Source: a bacterium (GTDB lineage: Bacteria > Krumholzibacteriota > Krumholzibacteriia > LZORAL124-64-63). From it: DNA of 64,000 nt. The notes beneath the pieces were generated by a model that was given only the letters and a program-made list of their open reading frames with translations, was not told where the DNA came from and ran no database searches. Position numbers and translations under genes: made by a program. Every line of letters starts with the position of its first letter. The stretch's first letter is position 1. The stretch is taken from contig JADJCK010000005.1 of the NCBI GenBank assembly GCA_016703265.1, positions 248,001 to 312,000 on the forward strand, given 5' to 3'. Shown here piece by piece: positions 9,901 to 17,907 of the stretch.

Positions 9901-10435
9901 CGTGACCATCATCACCGCCAGTTACGGCTTCCTGGGGCTCTCGGCCCTGATCGGCATGTTGACGCTGATCCTCCTGATGACCAAGCGCCAGGGACGGCAA
10001 AACGTGCGCGAGGCCATCGGCACGCTCGACAACATCAACAAGCACATGACCATCGCGGGCCTGGGCCTGCTGACGGTGGGCACGCTGCTGGGCGGCGTCT
10101 GGGCCAACGAATCGTGGGGCCGTTACTGGGGCTGGGACCCGAAGGAGACGTGGGCCCTGATCACGATCCTGGTCTACGCGGTGGTGCTGCACTTCCGCTG
10201 GATGCCGGCGATGCGTTCGGTGTGGCTGAACGCTTCGCTCAGCACGGCGGCCGTCAGTTCGGTGGTCATGACCTACTTCGGCGTGAACTACTTCCTGTCG
10301 GGGCTGCACAGCTACGCGGCCGGTGATCCCATGTCGGTACCGGCGTGGGTGTATATCGGCGTCGTGATCATGGCGGTGCTCATCGGGATCGCGGGGCTCG
10401 TGGACCGCAATCGACGCTGGGACGCGGCGGCGTAG
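6944..10435 (+). CDS. ccsBA: Fused ResB/ResC (CcsBA) system II cytochrome c synthase
   Basis: An 1163-residue membrane protein. The N-terminal part is ResB/CcsB-like: a helix-rich start (FLSSLKLSAFLMAVVAFA), two further helices, a long periplasmic domain, and a helix near residue 550. After a second periplasmic stretch come the multiple helices of CcsA/ResC, including the heme-handling WWD region (WGRYWGWDPKETWAL, about residues 1056-1070). System II synthases export heme and attach it to CxxCH apocytochromes outside the membrane. Single-chain fusions of this size are common in FCB bacteria. The ATG at 6944 gives the family-like N-terminus; an in-frame upstream start would add an atypical polar extension. 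A CxxCH chemoreceptor at 47.2 kb is one possible client. Confidence 0.92.
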   Translation: MVTVKGFFKNPVIAFLSSLKLSAFLMAVVAFASAKGTFIESAVGRDGAYDLVYDAFWFEAVLALLCISLGLLFFRRWPYRPRQYGFMLVHVSIVLILVSAAITRYFGYEGIMSIREGASSDFIYSNHKHVTATSDGQSADMKVRLWQAGTNNHKQKITLGGQEYTLAVTEYFPHFTEAWTAAPGGPAALQYGVLVEGQMSDGMLIEGDRAMIGQAEARFLTTPFGDAMATSRYGDLRLRIGGETCAFPVQPEGNPVVTCGGHKFQVTEFQTSFTVGGVANAEGPMVNPMVRVAITAPDGRKGERILFAYHPDFSMGHSGAEESFADLDLVYQVNRGVEFTRGGTTGVQGRASFPLTAANMQTQSGENEIPAGVVFDVVKDMLYRNTENDFGLVPTATFSSVVKAPSLSQDGNDPPAARVVLRDAAGADLANVICIEQERPVTVQAGGRNFELSYGPRIVKLPYTVTLDDFVLQTYPGSENPATYESFVSLDDPQMGVSGRKVHIFMNSPMNHRGTKHFQSSYDRDRRGTVLSVNHDPGKLPTYIGYGMISLGFLLIILKDLLFPVKSRKATGGSAAVVAGAGLLLALALVAPRSALAQAHDPNDGTDHSGHNHAVSTTGFVALSDPAREAASRLIIQDFNGRMKPLDTMAREMVMKVAKRTKFEGREPVDQYLSWSLNANFWWDKPLIQVKHPGLKSLLGVDASIKHVSAASLFDAQGRYKLTEAVEEAHRTPDRERSKLQRQLISFDERFEMLYMTFRGSTLRVFPIPGDANNTWQDIAQTTPRLDAAQKQQYGAAFEALSRGLQTGDNASVMAGITGVASLQQQYGAKVLPPTKRLNAELFYNRSHLFSWMMLPLLGTFVVLMAVYIWNLFRNSSHRLSFRNPFYTAGVAMYAIAFVGMVTAYVLRWIASGRAPISNGHESLLFISLAVALAGLIFEFVYRLGAPASLGGLLTTIILGVSMLSTFDPAIGPLVPVLVSYWLNIHVTIITASYGFLGLSALIGMLTLILLMTKRQGRQNVREAIGTLDNINKHMTIAGLGLLTVGTLLGGVWANESWGRYWGWDPKETWALITILVYAVVLHFRWMPAMRSVWLNASLSTAAVSSVVMTYFGVNYFLSGLHSYAAGDPMSVPAWVYIGVVIMAVLIGIAGLVDRNRRWDAAA

Positions 10436-10532
10436 CAGAGACGCCCGTAGAAACAACGATCCCGGACCTGTCCTCGCCCCTTCGGGGCTGCGGATTGGTC
10501 CGGGATCGTTGTTTCTACGGGCGTCTCTGCTA
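10433..10532. repeat. Perfect 36-bp inverted repeat with nested hairpin
   Basis: Arms at 10433-10468 and 10497-10532 are exact reverse complements over 36 bp. The left arm begins TAGCAGAGACGCCCGTAGAA, so its first three bases are the stop codon of ccsBA. The 28-nt spacer contains a further GCCCC-TTC-GGGGC hairpin. There is no T tract, and the arms are far longer than an ordinary terminator. It could act as a bidirectional terminator between convergent genes or be a palindromic mobile or REP-like element. No second copy is visible in this window. Confidence 0.9.
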
Positions 10533-10608
10533 GGCAACAGCGACAGCGTCGGATTCGGTCAGCCCCGCGTGTCTTGCCACTGCGTGCGGGTGGCATCGAC
10601 AACTGGAG

Positions 10609-11538
10609 TCAATGGGTGCCCCAGGATTTTTCGCCGGCTTCGATGGCGACGGGGAGCGTGTTGGCCTTGCCGGGCAGGGGACAGGTGGCGTATGGGGTGA
10701 AGACGCACGGCGGGTTGTAGGCGCGGTTGAAGTCGAGGACGACCGTGCCGTCGGCGGCGGGGGCGGGGGCCGAGAGGAAGCGGCCGCCGCCGTAGGTGCC
10801 GTGGTTGTTGGTGGCGTCGCCGAAGACCAGGAAGAGTTCCTCGCCGGGCGCGCCGGTCGGCGACAGGCGGTATTCCTTGCCGGACAGCTCGAAGACCAGC
10901 GTGCCGGGGCTCGGCTCGTCGGACTCCTGACCGAGCACGTTGGGCACCTTGACCGTGCCGGGGCCGCCCTCGAGGCGCGCGGTCACGCGCCAGCGGGCAT
11001 CGACAGGATAGCGGTCGATGCCCTGGAAACTGCGCAGGGTCTCCGATTCGCGGTCCTTCACGCGCACGAAGAACGCGCCTTCGCGCTGCACCACGAAGAA
11101 CAGCAATGATCCGCAGGCCAGCGTGGTGGCAGGGCCGTCATGGTCGGTGGCGAGCGTCAGGGCCGTGACCGGGGCGTTGGCTGAGTCGGCCAGGGTCACC
11201 ATGGTGCCCGGCGCCGCGGAGAACGACCAGCGGCCGCCGACAAAGGCCAGTTCGCCCACGTGGGCCGGCGCCTTGTCGACCAGGCGCACCAATGCGGTCG
11301 AATCGGAACCGACGGTGTTTACGCGTGTCGGATCCAGTTCGTGCAGGCCGACCAGCGTCAGCCAGCCGGTGTCGCTGCGCAGCCGTTCGACGCGCTGCGC
11401 ATGCCAGGCATCGACTTCCGCCACGTATTCCGGTGTCGTCGTAGCCGCCTCGCGCCCTCCGCAGGCCGCCACCAGGAGAAGGAGAGGCAGCACGGGCCAT
11501 CCGGCCCGCGTCGTCAGGCGTCGCTCAGTCGGCATCAT
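10609..11538 (-). CDS. DUF1684 family lipoprotein
   Basis: A 309-residue protein starting at ATG 11538, six nt after AGGAG. The signal peptide ends in a lipobox (LLVAAC, Cys26), so it should be lipid-anchored. The mature part matches DUF1684: WHAQRVERLRSDTGWLTL, a region around LRSFQGIDRYPVDARW, LFLVFGDATNNHGTYGGGR, and the terminal DFNRAYNPPCVFTPYATCPL. The family has no assigned activity. Its start lies inside the end of the upstream PLP decarboxylase gene (14-nt overlap), implying coupled translation. A shared function with the decarboxylase is suggested only by this coupling. Confidence 0.87.
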   Translation of the reverse strand: MMPTERRLTTRAGWPVLPLLLLVAACGGREAATTTPEYVAEVDAWHAQRVERLRSDTGWLTLVGLHELDPTRVNTVGSDSTALVRLVDKAPAHVGELAFVGGRWSFSAAPGTMVTLADSANAPVTALTLATDHDGPATTLACGSLLFFVVQREGAFFVRVKDRESETLRSFQGIDRYPVDARWRVTARLEGGPGTVKVPNVLGQESDEPSPGTLVFELSGKEYRLSPTGAPGEELFLVFGDATNNHGTYGGGRFLSAPAPAADGTVVLDFNRAYNPPCVFTPYATCPLPGKANTLPVAIEAGEKSWGTH

Positions 11539-12988
11539 CGGCCACTCCTTTGGAAAGGGCTCTGGCTCCCGCGCGCAGCGCGTCCCAGGCCTGTTGCACG
11601 TGCTCGCGCTGCGTGGCGCGCTGGCCGATCGCCAGGCGCAACGTGGTGACGTCATCGAGTCTGGTGTGGGTCAGGTAGATCGTGCCTTCGCGGTTCACGT
11701 GCGCCATCAGGGCGGCGTTGCGCTCGTCGAGCGTTGCCGGGTCGGTGATCCCGGCGGGGCGCCAGCGGAAGCAGACCGTGTTGAGCGGCACCGGAGCCAG
11801 GCGTTCCCAGTCGGGTGCGGCGTCGACCCAGCCGGCGAACTCGCGGGCCAGTTCCAGGTGACCGGCCACGATCTCGCGCAACCGGCGCGCACCGTAGCTG
11901 CGCAGCACGAACCACAGCTTGAGGGCGCGGAAGCGTCGACCCAGCTGCACGCCCCAGTCCATGTAGTTGACGACCTCGGCGTCGCGCGTGGTGCGCAGGT
12001 ACTCGGGGTGGATGGCCATGGCCTGCTGCAGGTGGTCGGGATCTCGCACATAGAAGGCCGAGCAGTCGAAGTTCGTCAGCAGCCACTTGTGCGGATTGAA
12101 GACGAGCGAGTCGGCGTGTTCGACGCCGTCGAGGATCCAGCGCATCGCGGGCAGGATCGCGGCCGTGCCGGCCAGTGCCGCGTCGACGTGGAGCCAGACG
12201 TCGTGACGTCGGCAAACCGGGCCGATGGCCGCGAGCGGGTCGATGGCGGTGCAACCGGTCGTGCCCACGGTGGCGACCACCGCGCAGGGGCGCAGGCCGG
12301 CCGCCGTGTCGGCTGCGATCAGGCGCTCGAGGTCGGCGGGATCGAGGCGCCGCTCGGCGTCCAGGTCCACGGCAACAACGTTGTCGGCGCCGAAGCCGGC
12401 CAGTCGCGCTCCCTTGAGCACCGATGAATGCGCCTCGCGCGATGCGTAGATGCGCAGCGCGCCGTTGCCGGCGGCGCCGGTTCCGGCGGCACCAAGCCCG
12501 GCGCGGTTGGCCTCGAACCCCGTCGTCCGCTCGCGTGCGCAGACCAGCGCGCAGAACGTGGCGGTCGAGGCCGTGTCGTGGATGACGCCGTGGAACCCCT
12601 CGGGCAGTCCGATCAGCTGCCCGAGCCAGGCCATCATGCGCTGCTCGAGTTCGGTCGCGGCCGGGCTCGTCTGCCACAACATGCCGTTGACGCCGAGTCC
12701 GGCCGAGAGCATCTCGCCGAGGATGGAGGGGCCGCTGTTGTTGGCCGGGAAATAGGCGAAGAATCGCGGGTGGTTCCAGTGGGTCACGCCCGGCATCACG
12801 TCGCGTTCGAAGTCCGCCAGGATCGCCGCCATCGATTCGCCCTCTTCAGGCGGCGATGCCGGCAGCGCGGCGAGAAGGTCGCCCGGGCGACTTTGACTGC
12901 ACACGGGATAGCGATCGGCATGCTCGAGATAATCGGCGATCCAATCGACGACCTCGTGTGCGTGGAGGCGGAACTCGTCTGGCTTCAT
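11525..12988 (-). CDS. Group II pyridoxal-phosphate-dependent decarboxylase (aromatic amino acid decarboxylase-like)
   Basis: A 487-residue protein starting at ATG 12988 after GGGAG. It has the family N-terminus (HEVVDWIADYLEH), HPRFFAYFPANNSGPSILG, the glycine/threonine-rich cofactor region VATVGTTGCTAIDPL, VDAALAGTAAILP and the Schiff-base lysine in FNPHKW (near residue 300). The order matches DOPA, tryptophan and tyrosine decarboxylases, which release CO2 from aromatic L-amino acids in the cytoplasm. Substrate choice cannot be read from the sequence; an arylalkylamine product is likely. It lies upstream of and overlaps the DUF1684 lipoprotein gene. Confidence 0.9.
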   Translation of the reverse strand: MKPDEFRLHAHEVVDWIADYLEHADRYPVCSQSRPGDLLAALPASPPEEGESMAAILADFERDVMPGVTHWNHPRFFAYFPANNSGPSILGEMLSAGLGVNGMLWQTSPAATELEQRMMAWLGQLIGLPEGFHGVIHDTASTATFCALVCARERTTGFEANRAGLGAAGTGAAGNGALRIYASREAHSSVLKGARLAGFGADNVVAVDLDAERRLDPADLERLIAADTAAGLRPCAVVATVGTTGCTAIDPLAAIGPVCRRHDVWLHVDAALAGTAAILPAMRWILDGVEHADSLVFNPHKWLLTNFDCSAFYVRDPDHLQQAMAIHPEYLRTTRDAEVVNYMDWGVQLGRRFRALKLWFVLRSYGARRLREIVAGHLELAREFAGWVDAAPDWERLAPVPLNTVCFRWRPAGITDPATLDERNAALMAHVNREGTIYLTHTRLDDVTTLRLAIGQRATQREHVQQAWDALRAGARALSKGVADDAD

Positions 12989-13085
12989 GCGGGCTCCCGA
13001 AAGCAGGGACTGGAAACGCGGCACCGGGCCAGGACAGCCTGACCCGGTGCTCCGCTTCTGTCAACCCGCGCGCAGCGCGCACGGT

Positions 13086-15369
13086 CTATTTCGGCTTCTT
13101 GGGACTGTTGAGCATGATGAAGTTCTTCTTCGGCGGTTCAGCACCGCCGTCGGCCGGGACGGTGGCCGCTACGGGAGCCGCGGGTTCAGCGGCCGGTTCG
13201 GCTGCCGTCGCCGGCGCCGGCGCCGCCGCATCGGCAGCGACGGGCGCCTTCTTCTTCGGCCGGTTGAGCATGAAGATGTTCGAGCCGCCCGGTTCGGCGT
13301 CGCCTGACTCCGGCAGGCTCGGCCGCTGCCGGGGCCGCCGGGGCCGGAGCCGCCGGAGCTGCCGGAGCCGCAGCGGTGGTCGGGTCGGGCGCCGCCGGCG
13401 CTGCGGTCTCGGACGGGGTCGCCGGCTTGGCCGCCTTCGGCTTGTTCAGCAGGAACACGTTCCGGTTACTGCCGCCGTCAGCCTGAGGCGTGGCAGGTCC
13501 GGCAGGGGTCGGAGCCGCAACCGGTTCGGGCGACGCCGCGACCGCAGGCGCCGGCGCCGGTGCCGGTGTCGGTGTCGACGCAGCCGCCACTTCAAGATCC
13601 GGAGCCTTCACGAGCGGCGGCGCAGCCTCCGGAGCCGCCGGCGCATCGGTGCCCAGCACCTCGGCCACCGACGGCTTCCGGCGCGGCTTGCCGAGCATGA
13701 ACACGTTGCCGTTGCTGCCGTTGTCCACCTTGGGCGCTGCCGCGACCGGGTCGGCTGCCGGGGTCGGAACGGCGGCCGGTGCCGCGGCCGCGGCAGGGGG
13801 CGCCAGCGGTTCAGGCGCGGGGACCGCGGCCGGCGCAGGTGCGGGCTGGGCCGCGGCGGCGATCGCCTCGGCCGTGGCGTGCGCGACCTCGCGCGGCGTC
13901 GGCTCGGGCGCCACCGGGTCGTCGTCGATGCGCGCGGCCGGTGCGGGCGCCGGCTGCGGCGCCGGTGCCGCGGCCACGGGCGCAACGGCAGGGGTCGGCA
14001 GCGGCAGCGGTTCGGCCGGGGCTACGGCCTGCACGCGGCGCGGCGGATCGAGCATCAACTGGCCCAGGTTCTGCGAGACCTTGTTGATGGCCGCCACGTT
14101 CTTGATGATCTGCCCGATGGCTTCCTCGTATTGCCGCGCGGTTGCCAGCACGTCGTTCACGGTCTGGTCGATCTCGCTGGTGGCGCGGTTGGTCTGCTGC
14201 GCGAGGCCCTTGACCTCCTGAGCGACGACGGAGGTGAAGGCTTCGCCGGTGCGCCCGGTGTGGATGGCTTCGCCGTCGATCTGCGATGCGATCTGCCGGG
14301 TGCGCGTGGCCAGCTGGGTCACGCGACCGACGATGCGGCTCATCTCGCGCGCCGAATCCACCAGCTCGGTGGCGGCCTCGGCCGTGAACGAGGCCGCGTT
14401 GTTCGCATTGCGCACGATCTTGTAGCCCTCGGCCGTGTCCTGCGCGATCTCGTTCAGCGAATAGAGCATGCCCTGCAGGGCAAAGCCGACGGAGTCGATG
14501 GCCTGGCGCATCTTCTCGGTGTTGCCGGCGATGTTGTTCATGTCGACGGACATCTGGTCGACGGCGGCGTTGACGTTGTCGAAATCGATGACCGGGGCAT
14601 ACGGCGCCGCGCGCCCGGGGCGAGGGGCGCGAAGCGGGTTTGCCGAGGCGTATTCGGGCATCGCGACCTCGTCGCCCGCGCCCATGCCGGTACGGGTACC
14701 CTTGTGCGCAGCGGAGCCCGGCGTCGAAGCGTTGTCCCGCTTCCGGCGTGCCGGCAACTTGCGCACCACCAGCAGCACGACACCCGCCACGCCCAGCCCG
14801 GCGGCGGCCCACACGGCGTAACCGGCCAGGGTCGCACGCTGGGCGGCACCGCGCCGGATGCCGTCGGTGGCTTCGGTCAGGCGCTGCGCCAGGACGGTGT
14901 GGTTGGTGTGCAGCCCGGCCAGGGCCTTCTGGCCGGCGGCGCTGTAGGCCGAATACTGGCCCGCGGCCAGGTCGCCCAGCGGCATGCCCGTCTCGAGCCA
15001 CACCTGCGAGGCCTGCTCGAGCGCGTGCCGCGCCGTGGCGTCGGTGACCTTGGCGACGCGGCGGGCATGGCCGTCGTCGAACGGCACCTGGCCGCCGGCG
15101 AGCAGGGCGCCCAGGCCCTGGTCGAAACTGACCAGGGTGCGCCCGAGGGCCATGCGTGCGGCCAGCACCTCGTCACGGCCCGTGCCGTTTGCCAGCGAAT
15201 CGGCCTGCACGACCAGCGCACCGATGAGCACCTGTTGGCGCGCGGCGACCTCGAGCTGCACGGCGGTGGCGCCGCCCTGTTGCCGCGTGAGACCGACATA
15301 GCCGACGGCAGCCAGCATGAGCAGGCCGACCGCAGCCAGGGAAAGATTGAGCACTCGCCTCGTGGACAT
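13086..15369 (-). CDS. Membrane receptor-like coiled-coil protein with four C-terminal FMLNxPK motifs (one frame break near 13310)
   Basis: Translation starts at ATG 15369 behind GGAGG. A first membrane helix (LNLSLAAVGLLMLAAVGYVG), a periplasmic helical domain of about 150 residues and a second helix near residues 180-203 are followed by a cytoplasmic coiled coil. That coil resembles a chemoreceptor signalling hairpin (EAFTSVVAQEVKGLAQQTNR). The rest is an Ala/Pro-rich tail with four related motifs: NVFMLGKPRRK, NVFLLNKPKAAK, NIFMLNRPKKK and NFIMLNSPKKPK (the C-terminus). The last two motifs are in a different frame from the rest; one extra base around 13300-13320 explains this. The sensed signal and partners are unknown. 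Without the shift the product ends at 13186 with an unrelated tail. Confidence 0.72.
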
Positions 15370-15553
15370 CGCGATCCTCCATGAATCCGCGTCGGCAGAC
15401 CGGACGGTCCGCCATGCCGCAATCCATATCGGCCCCCGAGGCCCCCTGTTGAGCCAAATTGCGGCGGGGTCATGAGGTTGTTCCCTCCGGCGACGGCGGG
15501 CGGTATCCTCACCGGCAGGTCGGGGCGCCGCCCCGGAAGCGGAGGTCTGCAGG

Positions 15554-16948
15554 TTGGATATGCGGAAACCGGAGGTTTCGCGGCTGGGGCCGGCGCTGGG
15601 GGCGACGGTTGCCGCCGTCTGCGAGCAGGTCGGCCGGGCCGGGGGCCGCGCCTGGCTGGTAGGCGGGACGGTGCGCGATTGCGCCCTGGGACTGGCCCCG
15701 GCGGACGCCGACCTGGAAGTGTTCGGAATCGAGCCGGAGGCGCTACGGGCCCTGCTGGAGCCGACTTTCGCGCTGGACCTGGTTGGTCGCTCGTTCGGGA
15801 TCTTCAAGCTCCGCGACTGTCCCGTCGACGTCGGCCTGCCGCGACGGGAAAGCAAGAGCGGGGTGGGCCACCGCGGTTTCGAGATCCACGCCGACCCGCA
15901 CCTGCCCCTGCCGTTGGCCGCGGCGCGCCGCGATTTCACGATCAACGCCGTCTATCTGGATCCGCTGACGGGCGAGGTGGCTGACCCCTGGAACGGCCTT
16001 GCCGACCTCGCGGCGCGACGGCTGCGCCACACCTCGGAGGCGTTCGCCGAGGATCCCCTGCGCGTGCTGCGCGGCATGCAGCTGGCCAGCCGCTATGAGC
16101 TGTCGGTCGACCCCGCCACGGTGGCGGCGTGCCGGCGCATGACGCCCGAGGGCCTGGCCCGCGAGCGCCTCTTCGGCGAGTGGGAAAAGCTGCTGACCTG
16201 CGGCGGACGACCTTCGCTGGGCCTCGGCTTCCTGAACGACACCGGCTGGCTGGACTACTACCCCGAACTGGCGGCATTGCGCGGCTGTCCCCAGGATCCG
16301 CGCTGGCATCCCGAGGGCGATGTCTGGACCCACACCGGCCACAGCCTGGATGTCTTTGCGGGCGAGTTGAGCGGGGATCGCGCCGACGACCTGGTTGTGG
16401 GGCTGGCCGTGCTCTGCCACGACCTGGGCAAGCCCGGCACGACCGAAACCGTGGATGGCCGTGTCCGCGCCTACGGGCACGAGGGCCTGGGGGGCGACCG
16501 TGCACGCGAGTTCCTCGGCAGGCTCACCGAAAGTCGCGCCCTGGTGGAGCAGGTGGTGGCGCTGGTTCATGAACACATGCGCCCGAGCGCGCTGCACAAG
16601 GCGTCGGCCTCGGATGCCGCGATCCGGCGGCTGGCGGTCAGGGTCGGCCGCATCGACCGGCTGGTGCGCGTGGCCCGGGCCGACGCGCTGGGGCGACCGC
16701 CGCTCCCGGACGACGGCTACCCGGCGGGGGACTGGCTGCTGCAGACGGCCCGTCGCCTGGCCATCGAGACGGGGCCGCCGGCGCCGATCGTGCTGGGCAG
16801 GCACCTGATCGCGCTGGGGCTGGAGCCGGGGCCTGATTTCGGCAGGCTGCTGGACCTTTGCTACGAGGCGCAGCTTGCCGGACGCTTCACGGACGAGACG
16901 GGAGGCCGGGTTTTCGCGGCGCGCCTGGCGCACCGCAAGGGCGGCTGA
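15554..16948 (+). CDS. cca: CCA-adding tRNA nucleotidyltransferase with HD domain
   Basis: A 464-residue class II nucleotidyltransferase. The N-terminal head has GGTVRDCALG and the acidic DADLEVFGI, followed by RRDFTINAVYLDPLTG, DPWNGLADL, and EDPLRVLRGMQLASRYEL. The C-terminal part is an HD phosphohydrolase domain (HTGHSLDVFA, LAVLCHDLGKPGT, HEHMRPSAL). It adds or repairs the 3' CCA of tRNAs in the cytoplasm; the HD domain is typical of the multifunctional form. The TTG at 15554 sits 8 nt after GGAGG, and an ATG at 15560 is the alternative. It is divergent from the receptor-like gene upstream, with about 180 bp between them. Confidence 0.92.
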   Translation: MDMRKPEVSRLGPALGATVAAVCEQVGRAGGRAWLVGGTVRDCALGLAPADADLEVFGIEPEALRALLEPTFALDLVGRSFGIFKLRDCPVDVGLPRRESKSGVGHRGFEIHADPHLPLPLAAARRDFTINAVYLDPLTGEVADPWNGLADLAARRLRHTSEAFAEDPLRVLRGMQLASRYELSVDPATVAACRRMTPEGLARERLFGEWEKLLTCGGRPSLGLGFLNDTGWLDYYPELAALRGCPQDPRWHPEGDVWTHTGHSLDVFAGELSGDRADDLVVGLAVLCHDLGKPGTTETVDGRVRAYGHEGLGGDRAREFLGRLTESRALVEQVVALVHEHMRPSALHKASASDAAIRRLAVRVGRIDRLVRVARADALGRPPLPDDGYPAGDWLLQTARRLAIETGPPAPIVLGRHLIALGLEPGPDFGRLLDLCYEAQLAGRFTDETGGRVFAARLAHRKGG

Positions 16949-16983
16949 ACCGGCGGTCGCATCAGGTTCAGCTCAGGCCCGAA

Positions 16984-17658
16984 TCAGCCGTTGGCCGATT
17001 CCGCGGCGGCAGCTACGGGCAGGAACCGCGCCGCCTCGATCCCGAACGTCTCGAGATGACGGCCCCAGGCCGCCGCTGCGGTCTCGCGCTGACCCGATCG
17101 CACCTGCTCATAGATGGCGTTCCAGGAATTCAGCGGCACCGTCGGCTCGAAACCGCGGCGCAGCGCCTCGCGCCAGCCGCGCACGGACAGGGCCTCGAGC
17201 CGGGCGATGTCCCGCTGCAGCGTCTGGTTCGGGCAACCGTCGAGCAGGAGCAGCGACCAGCGCTGCGACAGCGGCGCCAGGTCGGCGGCCCGCTCGAACG
17301 GGGGCGCGGTCGCCCGCAGGCGGGCGCGGCCGATCAGGTTCTGCAGGTCCATCAGGCGCTGCGGCACGGGCGGCGTCAGCACCAGCGCCAGCGGCGCCAA
17401 CCGGGCCAGCACCTGCTGCGCCTCGCGGAAGGGCGTCGATACCAGCGGCGGGATCAGGAAGCCACGCCCGACATCGCTGCCCAGGAACCCCGCGGCCTCC
17501 AGCCCCAGCATGGCCTCGCGCAGGGGCGTGCGGCTGACGCCCAGTTCCGCCGACAGGTGCGACTCGTTCACGCGCGCACCGGGCACCAGGCGCTGGTCGA
17601 TCAGTCGGGCCAGGATCTCCTTCTGGACATCCTCGCGCAGCGGCTTGCGCTGGATCAT
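16984..17658 (-). CDS. GntR family transcriptional regulator
   Basis: A 224-residue protein starting at ATG 17658 after GGAGAG. The N-terminal winged helix is clear (KPLREDVQKEILARLIDQ, VNESHLSAELGVSRTPLRE, AMLGLEAAGFL). The C-terminal ligand domain is helical, as in the FCD/FadR branch, though the histidine metal ligands of typical FCD domains are not obvious. GntR proteins are usually effector-responsive repressors. A 33-bp dyad at 17695-17727, just upstream of its start, is a plausible autoregulatory operator. The divergent neighbour encodes a TPR protein; no metabolic gene nearby points to an effector. Confidence 0.87.
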   Translation of the reverse strand: MIQRKPLREDVQKEILARLIDQRLVPGARVNESHLSAELGVSRTPLREAMLGLEAAGFLGSDVGRGFLIPPLVSTPFREAQQVLARLAPLALVLTPPVPQRLMDLQNLIGRARLRATAPPFERAADLAPLSQRWSLLLLDGCPNQTLQRDIARLEALSVRGWREALRRGFEPTVPLNSWNAIYEQVRSGQRETAAAAWGRHLETFGIEAARFLPVAAAAESANG

Positions 17659-17694
17659 GGCGGCTCTCCGGCAGCTGGTGGTGGCCTGATGGTT

Positions 17695-17727
17695 CCGGTC
17701 GTTCCCGCCATTATGGCAAACGACCGG
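17695..17727. promoter_or_regulatory. Candidate GntR operator dyad
   Basis: Nine-bp arms CCGGTCGTT and AACGACCGG flank a 15-nt centre that contains a second dyad, GCCATTATGGC. It lies 37 bp upstream of the gntR start in the divergent intergenic region. Binding by the GntR protein is inference from position and symmetry. Confidence 0.35.
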
Positions 17728-17907
17728 CCGCGATTCCAGTCGGTCGGCGTGCCCGATGCGGATTTCACCGATTCCGGCCCCTGCCATGCACATCCTGGGT
17801 ACGCAAGGACCCGCGGGGGCTTGCGGGGAACGACGGGTAACGGGGGGCAGGGCAATTCGAGACACCGCGGCAAGCGGAAGGGTAATCTGCCCGATGAGGT
17901 AAAAGGC

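Noticed and set aside
10433..10532. Ends of an insertion sequence
   Set aside because: The arms enclose only 28 bp, no transposase is present, and no target-site duplication is visible. Kept as an unexplained palindrome.
13186..13290. The uninterrupted C-terminus of the receptor-like protein in its original frame
   Set aside because: The tail after the break (RRRRTGRLEHLHAQ) is Arg/His-rich and unlike the rest, whereas the shifted frame continues the FMLNxPK motif pattern to a natural stop.
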